Both the position numbers and the translations under genes were made by a program. A stretch of 60,000 bases of DNA. Origin: Symsagittifera roscoffensis. Lineage: Eukaryota; Xenacoelomorpha; Acoela; Convolutidae. The notes under the pieces were generated by a model. That model was given only the letters and a program-made list of their open reading frames with translations. It was not told the origin of the DNA and searched no databases. Positions 12,001 through 22,433 of the stretch are shown here, piece by piece. The stretch's first letter is position 1; the number at the start of each line of letters is the position of its first letter. The stretch lies in the NCBI RefSeq assembly GCF_963678635.1, contig NC_087063.1, forward strand, positions 414,287 through 474,286, in the 5' to 3' direction.

Positions 12001-12155
12001 AATATAGCGTCATCCGAGTTATTCGCCATGGTTAAGGTCGTTTTTTATTACTGATCCTCTGAGAAGTGTAATGAGTTTATCAACAATTAACCAATGTCCC
12101 AATATTGCTGCGTCCAATTTTTTACCCGGCCGTTTCAGCGAAGCTTCCTGTCAGT
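6029..12155. other. Intron stretch without genes; dispersed repeats
   Basis: No exon-like ORFs were seen. Recognisable items are GCGAAGC-hairpin motif copies near 6785-6825, 8460-8500 and 9430-9455; a short tandem repeat at 7056-7125; a TAG/GAA microsatellite near 7737-7765; degenerate units of the roughly 190-bp array family near 8930-9290; and GT/GA-rich simple sequence near 9832-9855. Between about 9500 and 12100 I see nothing that I can name. Confidence 0.5.
7056..7125. repeat. Two tandem copies of a 33-37 bp unit
   Basis: The unit starting TTTTTGCTGTTAAATTTTGC occurs at 7056-7088 and again at 7093-7125 with no visible change, so the duplication is recent. A looser relative of TTTGCTGTTA lies near 53790-53815. 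Confidence 0.85.
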
Positions 12156-12161
12156 GTTATC

Positions 12162-12275
12162 AGAAGCGGATTTAGAGAGTGGGGGTGGCCCTTCAGGGAT
12201 TCGACCCCTTATTCGACAATCGTAGATCGGGGAAATCCCAGATACACTCCCCCCTTCCCCCTCAGGAAAATTATT
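12162..12275 (+). repeat. AGGGGCGGAT-family element, partial
   Basis: It begins AGAAGCGGATTTAG and shares an interior (TCAGGGATTCGACCCC) with the full element at 58794-59134 (TCAGGGAATCGACCCC). It ends in a C-rich block near 12270, just upstream of RPS28. No clear second inverted terminus is present, so it is a fragment. Confidence 0.6.
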
Positions 12276-12379
12276 GGTGCGTCCCTGTGTATCATTGTTT
12301 AATCAAGGCTAGGAGTTGTAAGAATTTTATGCGCGCAATTTCAGAGCCGTTTTTGGTTTCAACTGTACCGCTTTGCTAA

Positions 12380-12607
<228 letters not shown>

Positions 12608-14479
12608 TCAATTGGTCCACACTCAAATCAGCCGGCAGACAGCTGAAACGAATCTGGTTTAGCAATGGGGATAGACGCGCTCAGCTTTGTCTTGATTGTT
12701 TGGAACGTGATTTGTAAAAGTTGTTTGGAAAGCCGATGATTGTTATTGTACATCCGAATTGACATCTTAGAGGCTAATTTGCCAGATTTAGAGGCTCAGG
12801 GTTTATGAGATGAATTGAATAGTCAGCGCACAGAAAGCGGGAGGGAAAATGTGCACGAGTATTGTAATAGTGTGCTTAACCTCTGGGTAGTTGTTCTTAA
12901 AATTGTTCGATCATCATCATCATCTCATTTTGTAGTTGGTGCTCAACAGACTTTTATATTTGTGAGTGTTCAAAGAGACAGAAGGCGGATTGCGTCCAGT
13001 AGTTTAGTAGTCGTTGAAATTTGGGCACCTGAGTTAATTATTATTTTTTTGAAGGTTATAATCTTCTTCCTTGACTGAACGGAATATTGCCAGAAGCGAT
13101 GACTGTTTTTTGGGCTTTGTTTTGACAGGTGAGAAGGCGAGAGGGGAGACTTGTAATCGACTTGTAGTCTTTCAAAGGGGCGCAAGACGCAGCAAGTATT
13201 AACCTAATAATAAGTACCAATCATGAGGAGGCATTGTTTCCAAACCTGGAAGCCTAAAAGTATATTATTGCACGTTGTGAATTATGAATTGTGGGCGATA
13301 CTTGCCTAAAATTGAAATTGCTGCTATTGTCAGCTGTTGAAATCCCGCAATGAGTTGTATTGTTTCCACTCGACTTGAATTCCCGCCCTGTAGCCGTAGG
13401 GTTACTTGATCCATAGCTACAACAAGCTCACAAACCATGTTGATATTTTCCTCCTTTTTTTCTTCATTTTTTTTTGAATTGTCAAAGGTACCACCCGTCG
13501 AGCGAAAGAACCCCCCCTTGGGTATTTTTAAGGTTGTCCGGTTATGAAGTATCGATTTAATAGAATAATAAACTTTTCTACTTTGACAAAGCCAGCTAGC
13601 TTAACGATTTGGAAAAATGAGATGCCGGATTCCAATAAAGTGAAGTTTTGACATTGACCTGCGAAGTCACTTTGGAAAAAGAAAGGGTATACATTTTGAA
13701 CTATAGGCTCTAAATTATTTATGCGAGAAGACACTCCTATTTAGCTTCAAAGGGTTAACTATTAATTATTCACGCATTCTCGCTCACTTCAATTCATTCT
13801 AAAATGTCTTAACAGGTCACTAGTAAGAAGCACTATTGAAATGCAGTATCTAATCGTTGGATAGGCATATCACCAAGCTAGCCAAGTGCCCGTGTAAAAG
13901 CAGAATCAAATAACTCCTCAACTATAGCGATATTTTAACTGAATCGGTCATAGAAAAGAAGAAGAAGACATTGAAAAGCGTGTTTGCACTCTAGTTCACT
14001 ACAAATTGACATCATCAGGCGAAGTGTTAAATAGTTGGTTGTTTCTGAGGCCATGTAATGAAATTGTCGCCTCCTTTTACCGCTTTGGCTGCAGCTGAGG
14101 CGCCAGGCAGCAGCAGCAGCAGCTAATGCAATCATTTGATAATGTCCAAATGGTACAAAAGCCAAAAGACTCCCTCTGAATCGGCAATAAAATGGTGCTT
14201 AAATCCACAGGGAACAATTTGAAATTGAATTAGATTTGACGCTGCTGTCGTCAGGCTGCAGCTTTTTTGCATTTGAATATTCACGAGTTACTGGAGATGA
14301 AAATGACATTATGACATAATGAAGATGACATTATCTGTGCACCCGATTGAAACTTACTTGCACACCGATCCCATGATGAAAATGTTGCCATTTGGTACAT
14401 GATCTAAATTAGAAAATCTGTCTGAAATTTACAGCATTATTGAAACAGAAAAAAAAAATTCGTCTTATAAATAGCCGCT
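12608..14479. other. Intron stretch without genes
   Basis: The first part should include the 3' UTR of RPS28. After that I see only simple sequence: an ATC run near 12910-12925, a C run near 13510 and a short CAG run at 14108-14122. No exon-like ORF with splice sites was recognised. Confidence 0.45.
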
Positions 14480-15365
14480 TATTACACTTGCCAGAGCAAC
14501 TGTCTTGTAATCGGGAACTAGACTTTTACCTAAACAAATTTCTTACAAATCTGTAAGAAATTTTGAAGTTGCTTTATTAGTGAACCTTAGCAATAGTGAA
14601 CCTTAACCTTCTTCCCACTTGACCTAGAGGTAACACAGTTGCCTTTGTACCTTATGCTCTGTGGGGTTCAAGTTCAAAAAGTTTGAAATGAAATTTTTTT
14701 CGGGGAAACATTGAATTGTCGGACTTTCGTTTGTCTGCTTTTATTCTGTGGGCTTAGTTGCCACATCGGGCAATTTTTTGTACTGTCAGCAGTTCTCATC
14801 GGAGATGCAAAAGTTTTTGATTAAATCCTGTAATTTGTAAATTTAATAACCATCCCTGGCGTGTGTTTTCCTTGGTTTTCTTTTTTTTCGCTTTAAAGCT
14901 TGATTCGGCCTGAATGATTGCGGCTTCTGTTTTATCGACTTATTTTGGGTTGCATCGAGGGCAACACTCGAATGATATTTTTGAAAAATTTCAGGCAGAT
15001 TGTGTTACAAGCTTTTAAAACTTAATTGCTCGAAGTTTTTTCTGTGCCAACAATTTCTTATGGCAGTTTTAATTTTCGGCTCAATGGGCTTCTATCAGAT
15101 TGTTTTTGGCCTGATGGCCGCTCGGTAACTACTAAAAGCTGATTTAATTGTCATTTGGAAACATGAAGTAATTTCAGAAAAACAGCCGAAAACACAACCA
15201 CCAGTATTAAATAAGCTTTTAGTATTTACCGAGCGGCCGTGTTTTCAGCTGTTTTTCTGAAATTAATTCATGTTTCCAATTTTTTTTCAGTTTCATTTTC
15301 TATTCGCTGGTTTGCAGAGCCGCGCTTGCGTTTTTTAGCAGGTGATGCAAAGCTTCGCTGTGATA
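14480..15365 (+). repeat. Composite dispersed repeat, near full-length copy
   Basis: The head is TTACACTTGCCAGAGCAACT at 14483. A tRNA-like block at about 14606-14672 has CTAGAGGTAAC and GGGGTTCAAGTTC. A middle section has repeated GTCGGCT/TCGGCT-like words, and a 3' section has the interleaved inverted repeat (15116-15278). The end has the GATGCAAAGCTTCGC hairpin form near 15335-15355. A second truncated copy of the middle section follows at about 15590-15980. Confidence 0.7.
15116..15278. repeat. Interleaved inverted repeats A-B-A'-B'
   Basis: Arm A (15116-15140, GGCCGCTCGGTAACTACTAA...) pairs with A' (15214-15238). Arm B (15156-15195, TGGAAACATGAAGTAATTTC...) pairs with B' (15239-15278). 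A' and B' directly abut at 15238/15239. Because the arms interleave, the two stems cannot nest; they form either one or the other, or a pseudoknot-like fold. Confidence 0.85.
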
Positions 15366-16060
15366 CACCTGCGATTAGCAATATAAAATCGGAATTAAGT
15401 TTTTTTTTCGGGTTAACAACTTGTTTAACAGTATCACTTGCTGCCTTGGCTGATAATGAATTCAAACGTTTTGGCGTCTCCGACAAACTTGGTATGCGAG
15501 TATGCCAGTAACAGCAATTACGCATGTGATGGCAACGGTCATGTTGTTCAAATCTGACCAGGGCCTGTGTTTTTTCAAATGAGAATTATTCCTTTTCAAA
15601 AATTGTCGGCCTGTTATTTGTCTGCCCATGTTCTGTCGGCTTAGTTGCAACATCTTAGATTTTTTTTGCTGTACACAATTTTTATTACAGCTGTTTTAAG
15701 TGTTTAGATTTAATCCTGCAGTTTGTGATTTAACGTAACAGGACTTTAACGTATATTTTCTTTTTTCGCTTAAAAATATGTTCGGCATAACTGATTTCGG
15801 CTTAAGTTTTATCGGCTTCGTGACTTAGTTTTGGGTCATTTCAAGCGGAACGTCATTTTCATGCTCGTATAATACGGATAGCAGAAAGTGCTGAATTTTA
15901 TAGTTCCGAAGTTTTTTTATAACAATAATTTTGCTTTGGCATTCTACGGGATTTTACAGTCGGCTCAGTTGCCTAAAATATCAATGTTTTGACCATTTTC
16001 TTCGGCTGGGGATCTGAAATTAATTGCAAAAAAAAACAGATTTTTTTCAATAACATTGTC

Positions 16061-16305
16061 AGGAGTGGATCTAAGATTTTCTCGAAATGGAGGGCAGATT
16101 TTTAAAAAGTTTCACCGAATTGGTTTTCTGAGCTCTCCCAAATCAGTGTAAAGACTCTATTTTGACCGGATTTTCTGCGCCGCTGGCGTATTCTGTGCGC
16201 TCCCCTCACAAAAAGAGCCTTAAGAAAAGTTTCAGTGTCCGTCAGCCAAAAATTGATGTCCTGAAAATACTACTAAAGGGACGCCCTTCCCTAAATCTGC
16301 CCCCT
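16061..16305 (+). mobile_element. Short inverted-repeat element, AGGGGCGGAT family (245 bp)
   Basis: It starts AGGAGTGGATCTAAGATTTT and ends CTAAATCTGCCCCCT, the complement of the family start. The interior (CACTCTATTTTGACC-like, then a CCGCTGGCG-like word) matches the copy at 49757. The ends have diverged, so it is an old insertion. Confidence 0.7.
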
Positions 16306-19300
16306 GAACTATGTTAATTTTATTAATCGAAATGATCAGCTTAAGTTCCTAATTTATGTTTTTAAAACTACCGAAATCGAGGATAATATAATTGAGTAGC
16401 ACGCAGTAACTTGTCAATGCGAACCTGTTAATTGTTTTATCCAAATTACTTAATGAGACGGTAGTATTTTGGATTGATCGAAAAATTGGGGGTGTAGCGA
16501 TAAGAATATGGTGCCGATTAGCATACGCTAATTGCTTTAGTAAGAGGCTCTCAGTTGTAAAAAAAATAGCCTAAAGTTTGATTTTGTTATAAATGTCACT
16601 TGATTTGTTGGAGAATTGAAAAAATATATATTTTTTCGCCAAATAACATTTGGAAAAAATGAAATATATGAGTGAACAAAAATGAGTAAACAAATGTTGA
16701 AATAGCGAGCTGCATTTTTTACATGGACAAGCTAATCGACACACATGCTACTTGGCCGGTCGTTCGAAAAATTATCGAAAAGAATTCTCGTTTTGTTTTC
16801 ACACCTTGAGCGTCAGTTAATATCGTATTTGCATGTAGTTGTGGAATAAATCTATTTGTTTGATATGGAAAGAAGCTTCCGTTTCATCGCTAATTGCTCA
16901 AAAATATGAAAAACGGAGATGGAACTTTGGTAATTGACTTATTAAGCAGGTAACTGAATGCGATTCAAGAGAAATACGTGCTTGTTTCCATCTAATGACT
17001 GACTATACTGACTGGGTAATGAATAAATGAGTTTGCCGAAAGAGATGTTGGGACCAGTTGTGTCAATGATGGGAAACAAGGCATTGTCACTCTGAATGCA
17101 CAGTGTCATGTTTCCCCTCACATTCTTTGAGGCTTCTGACCAAGTAGTGTAGTTTTACTTGAATGCATAACCAATCGATCCTTTTTGCCCAATGATCGAT
17201 CAAGTAAATAATCTCCACTACAAATCTAAGTGGGGCCTGTATAAGGTTTTGGGGTGTCAGCTGAAAATGGATATCTCAAAATAGTACCAAGGGCAGAGAT
17301 TCGAATCCCTGAGGCTTCCCCCGCCCAAAATCGGCGTCTCACCCACTAAAAAATCCACTGGTGCTTGGGAAAACTAGGCGAAAGTTGTTCACTTGATTGT
17401 GATTGGAATGAACTAAAAGAATCGCTTTTTTTCTAATAATAAACAAAACAGGTTTTTCATGCAATTTCTGTTTTTGTACTTGGCTGATTTAAACTGACAA
17501 TGGCAACACAATTTATAAAAGAAGTCTTTGATCTAAAGTGTAGCTATGGGCAGGTTTTTCATTTGTTTTCCCTCTTTTATTTTATGCTTGTGTGAAAATG
17601 ACTGCTTTATTGCATCTTTATTGCGATGTCAAATGCAAGGATTGAGAGAAGAATGAGAATTTGATGACATAATTGGTTGGGAAATGTGGCTTTGATGAAG
17701 CTACTGAAAACACAGAATGGCTTCTTGGTTGCAGGTTGCAGTTCCACTTAAGGGGTCTTCGACCCTTTTGATTTATTGATTTTCAGTGGCACTCTTTCTA
17801 TGCTCTTAGAAATTGCGAACAAGCCTATTAGGAGGATTGGGTCCTTTGTATCCCTGACAGTTTCTAACAATTTTTCATTGATGGAATTGTCCAGGTTTGT
17901 GATTTTCTTAGTGGATCATCTTAGTCTCGAATTTATTCCATAATCTAGAATTTTTATCCTCTCCTTAATTCCGTCCCTGTTTGAAACCAAATTGGATTTT
18001 TTACGCATTTAGTTAATGTTCCATTACTTACAACATCTGCTTAAGAAAGGACAGGCTTGTCAATGAGGTAGCATTGATATGCGAGGAAATGGATCAATTG
18101 TGAATGCTTCTAATCCAAATGTCAAAAAGTAAGATTCTAATCAATTTCTTCCTTGGAGTTGGATGTTTGAATTAGTTGCTTCAGTAGCTGACGAGGACGG
18201 CCTTTAATTGTTTAATTGAAGATTCGATCTTGTTCCAGTGTGACAAATGTATTTGTTTGTTTGATAGAAAAGTATTAGGAAATGGTACGAGGGTTTTATG
18301 GATACATGAAACAGTTGTCCATTTTCACCTTCAAAATGAGAGATATCGATTCAACATCCGTGCTAATAAATGCAGTCTTTAACTTGCTCTTTGTTGCTGT
18401 CTGAAACTGTCCAGCAGCAATATTGACAATTTCACATTCGTACTTCCAATTTAAATGGAATCCGGTGCTCATCCACAGAAAGTTTCGATCGATGCTGTAT
18501 GTGAATGAAAAAAATAGAAAGGGTTTAGATTTTGTTCAAGTTGAGGGCTTAAACATTCATAATTCACGTATACTGTGCTCCATTCACAACATGCAGATTA
18601 ACATATTTTTACATCCGGAGGATTCATAAATTGGAAGCTGATAATTTCGAATTTTAAGCTGCAGGGGCAGTATTGTGTGCTTAATCTGTTTCAATCGTTG
18701 CAGTTGAAATACTTTGATTGTGAAGCCTTTTCAAGTCCGCTGTGAATAGAATTAGAAATAAACGGTTGTGTTTAATAACAGTTGCCTTGTTGATGTGAAA
18801 CTAAACTATTGAAGAAGCCTCCGGAGTTGAGCTTGTTGGCGATGAATAGATAGATTTGGGAGGAGGTTTCCGCTTTTGTAGACTCCCGCTGATTGCTCTG
18901 CGGGTTGAAATAGAGGACAAAGAGGTTATAGCTTGTAAATCAAAGATTAATATAATGCCGAATAATAAAATGGGCGGCCGTTAGGATAGAACAGTGGACA
19001 GGGATAGAGACCGGATCTCGGCAAGTCTGTTGAAGTCGAGGATTTGAACGAATTCGCCTAGGATGAACAAAGAAGCTAGCTTCGTCCGCTAATGAATTCT
19101 CTTGTGTAAATCCATGAAAGCAGCATTCCTATTGAAGGATGACCTATTGGCGCATCAATTCGAAGGGGGAGGGGCTGGGCATGTTCCTCCCTCCAAAATA
19201 TGCTCCCCCGTAGTTCTATTTCACGATAACTCAGTTTTGATAGAAAATCCTTAATTTTGTCTGCGGCACAGATTGGTTCGCCTAAAAGTATAGTTGGTTT

Positions 19301-20330
19301 TTTAAATGGTTGTCTAGATTGTTTTGGCTGTTCGCTAGCTGCTTCTCATTTTTGATAGATCAGATCGGCACCTGTTTTGAGGGCCGATGCTGCTAAATTC
19401 AGTAAAAGCTAGATATATCCCTGCCTTTTTACTCTTGCGAGCGTTAGTGTATTAGTGCGAACCTTCTTTTTTTTTCTAATCTCTGAAATTGGCCAACCTG
19501 CTCAGTCTGCATGTTTTAATGCTACTACTTGCTCTAAGACAATCCCAATCCAGATCCTAACAATTGTTCAACAATTGAGAGCGTCACCTTTTACTATCGC
19601 CGAGATAGTCCTGCTGGCCGTCTCATCCACCCCTACTTGTCTGTTTGGAGAAACCTTCCTTGTCTTGTGTCAGTAGGAGTTTTTGACCAGCACTTAGAGA
19701 GCGACCAAATATCCCAACTAAATAGAAGAGTTATTAAACAGATAGCAAACGATAAAAAAAACAATGTTCCTTCCTCCAGACCTGTCTGTGACTATCGCAC
19801 AGAAAAGTGTTCCGCTACCTACACAGATTCAGGCCTGCGGTTAGTAAGCACCAATCCAATCTGGCTGAGAGTCCATTAATTTCCCACTAGCTATAGTTTA
19901 AGCTTTCAACACAGTTTAACTACGGAAGTACTCTTATTTCAGACAATTTTTTTGTACAATGAGACGCAAAATAGCCAATTTCCCTCTATCAAGTAATAAC
20001 CCGACATTTCCCCGACAATAGAGTTACGAGCAATCAAGCAATTGATGATCACAAATCCTTCAGAGCACTCGGTACGGTTGGCCTACGCAGTTTTCGTTTG
20101 AATTAATTCTGTCATCTAGTCTTGCATTACTTAAATTTATTTTTTATTATTCGCTGTTTGAGATCATAATCCATCAAATGTGGGAATTTCAAAAATCAGT
20201 CTGCGATGTTTACTGAATATCTACTAAATGCCAAGCATAATCTTGGTGTCCGCGCCTTTCACTCCACCACCACTGCACTCATTTTCAACCCTCGAGTTTT
20301 ACGTCACAGACAGGGTCAACTATAATTATA
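16306..20330. other. Intron stretch without genes
   Basis: No ORF here looks coding. Sequence is A+T-rich and mostly unique to the eye. A G/C-rich patch near 19145-19215 and the TTGCGAGCGTTAGTGTATTAG motif near 19433-19455, which resembles 50385-50410, are the only recognisable items. Confidence 0.4.
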
Positions 20331-20600
20331 ACTAAAAATCACTAAAAGCTTTTTTAATGCTAGTGGTTGTTTTTCTCGTCTACTTTTCGCAGACTACTTC
20401 TCGTCCACTGTTCGTTTTTACAAAAAATTGTTTGCGTTGTATCGATAGTGATGCGAAGCTCCGCTACGCCTCTGTGTATTCAATTAGAAAACTTCTCAGT
20501 TTGCAAAATAAATCAGGTCCTGGTTGGATTCGAACCTACTGTCTTTGTGATTCCAGAAGTGGACGTCACCTATTCACCAAGTATGCAGTATGAGTAACTC
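20330..20600. repeat. Composite repeat 3' end (+) next to a tRNA-like block (-)
   Basis: The plus-strand part has the family words ACTAAAAGCTTTTTTAATGC and the GATGCGAAGCTCCGC hairpin at about 20437-20478. On the minus strand, 20517-20588 reads as a tRNA-like block with an A-box-like TGGTGAATAGG and a perfect B-box GGTTCGAATCC. The stems of a complete tRNA do not form, so this is a SINE-like tRNA relic and not a tRNA gene. Confidence 0.6.
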
Positions 20601-20931
20601 GATGTAGTTTTCAATGATTCTGTTTCGAAAGTAGTTGTTACGGAAAAAAGTCAACGATCCGACTTGTTAACGTTTGCTAAATGCAAGTATAATAAGACTA
20701 GCCCAATTGGTTTGATGATTTGGATAATTTGATATCATTTTGACTTTCTGGTGTTATTTTTGCTTAAAGCAGAAAAAATTATAGGATTTACTTAAGAATT
20801 GCCCCTATGTTATCTACAGAAAAAATCCCACCCATATAAATCAGTAAATGAGCACCAAAGAGTTTCACTTATAAATCTATTTTTGCTGCAATCTGGTTGG
20901 TCGAAAAATCTGCTACCTTAATCTATTTAAC

Positions 20932-21234
20932 AAGCAAACAAGCCATGCAAAATATTTGAATTGTATATCAGCGGCGGAACACAAGTTCAATTACAGCTCA
21001 ATCACAAGAAAATGAGGTATCAACCAGAGCTCTTAGCAATAACAATTGGCTGAATTCACTTTGTATCCAGTCGACAATTAGGGGGTAATTGTCGACTAGA
21101 TACAAAGTGTTTTCAGCCAATTGTTATTGCTAAGAGCTCTGGTTGATACCTCCTTTTCTCGTGATTGAGCTTTAATTGAACTTGTGTTCCGCCGCTGATA
21201 AACAATTCAAATGTTTTGCTTGGCTTGTTTGCTT
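20932..21234. repeat. 300-bp near-perfect palindrome (foldback)
   Basis: The left arm 20932-21080 and right arm 21086-21234 are reverse complements with few mismatches around a GGGGG loop at 21081-21085. Outer ends are AAGCAAACAAGCCA and its complement. As part of the receptor intron it would be transcribed as a long hairpin of about 149 bp. Confidence 0.9.
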
Positions 21235-21289
21235 AGACTTCCTGGTTGATAAAACCAGGTATTATAAAAATGTATGGGAGTGGGGTTTT

Positions 21290-22310
21290 TCTTTTTTGAG
21301 AGATTCGGGACTAGTCTCTTTCAACTTTACCCATATGTCTCAGCATTCGATAAATTCTATGGGGGAGTATTTGACATTTTTTGTTATTTTTGCCGTTTTC
21401 TCAAAAACTAAGCTCCCTTCTAATACATATATGGCCCTCGCAAATTTTTTGACCGTTTTTGAATCTTTTTGACTATTCCAGAAAATTCAAATCACAAATC
21501 TGAGTTTGTGTGTTCAATGGAGATGGCGCGTTGTTGAAAGCTCTCCTGCCTCATTGGTCATTCAAAAAAAAAACTTTTATACCAAATGTTAGAGCCCTCG
21601 CAAAAGCAAATTTTGAAAGTTTTTTTCTACCGTTTCTTAACATTTGCATTTTTTCGAAAACTGCCTTCACATATGAGAAATTTTGGTCTCAATCCAAAGG
21701 AGGAGTTGTGGAAAAACTTTTTGCTCGCGTGACCTTGTCCAAATTTATTGGAAACCAAAAGTTACGGCCCTCGGAAAAGTCAAAGCTTTGATTTTTCGAG
21801 AGTATTTTTGAAGTTTGACTTTTCTTGAGGCCTACTCTCCCATAAATGATGTTTTTGAGGTCAACCGATATAACAAGTTGCTTGAGTTCATTCTGTGTAA
21901 GTTGCTACGTCCAAGTATTTGTACACAACAAGCTATGATTTTCTGAAATATCAAAATTTTAATTTGTTGACTGGCTTTTGGACTTTTCTCTAATTATCCT
22001 GCCAAATCTGATATCATAGATTTAATCGAAACTCCAGGTTGTTGAAAGCTTACCTGAATAACTGGCTGTGCAATTTTTGTTTGGAAAAAGTTTATGACCT
22101 TCAAAGAATTCAAAGTTCTGAAATTTTGACCATTTTTTGGATTTTTTTTCTAAGAGAAATTTATAAGAGAAATTTTCTGTCTTTGGGAAAATTCCAATAT
22201 CTCAAAAAATTTCATTCTGATTTATTTTAGTAGAGAAACTACTCGTGTTTTGGGCGAAGTCCAATTTTTGAAATTACGCATTTCCCCGAATCAGTGTAAC
22301 AATTTCAAAA
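21290..22310. repeat. Degenerate tandem array, units about 190 bp
   Basis: Recurring words include TTCTCAAAAACTA or TCGAAAACTG, then a TATGGCCCTCGCAAA- or TACGGCCCTCGGAAA-like word, then a TTTTGACCGTTTTTG-like word. Similar units occur near 8930-9290 and 50600-51480. The copies are strongly diverged, so exact unit borders cannot be set by eye. Reading frames of 60-98 codons across it have no family resemblance. Confidence 0.55.
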
Positions 22311-22433
22311 AATATCAAACATGTACCTCCAGCTTTAGCTGGCCAATAGTTGTCTTTTATTGAGACATACGAAATTTTTGATTCACCTAGTGTTTTTCAA
22401 CTTTTTAATATTTTTTCAACTTTTATGTTTGTG

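Noticed and set aside
20517-20588. tRNA gene on the minus strand
   Set aside because: The B-box is perfect, but acceptor and T stems do not pair properly; similar blocks occur inside dispersed repeats, so it is a SINE-like relic.
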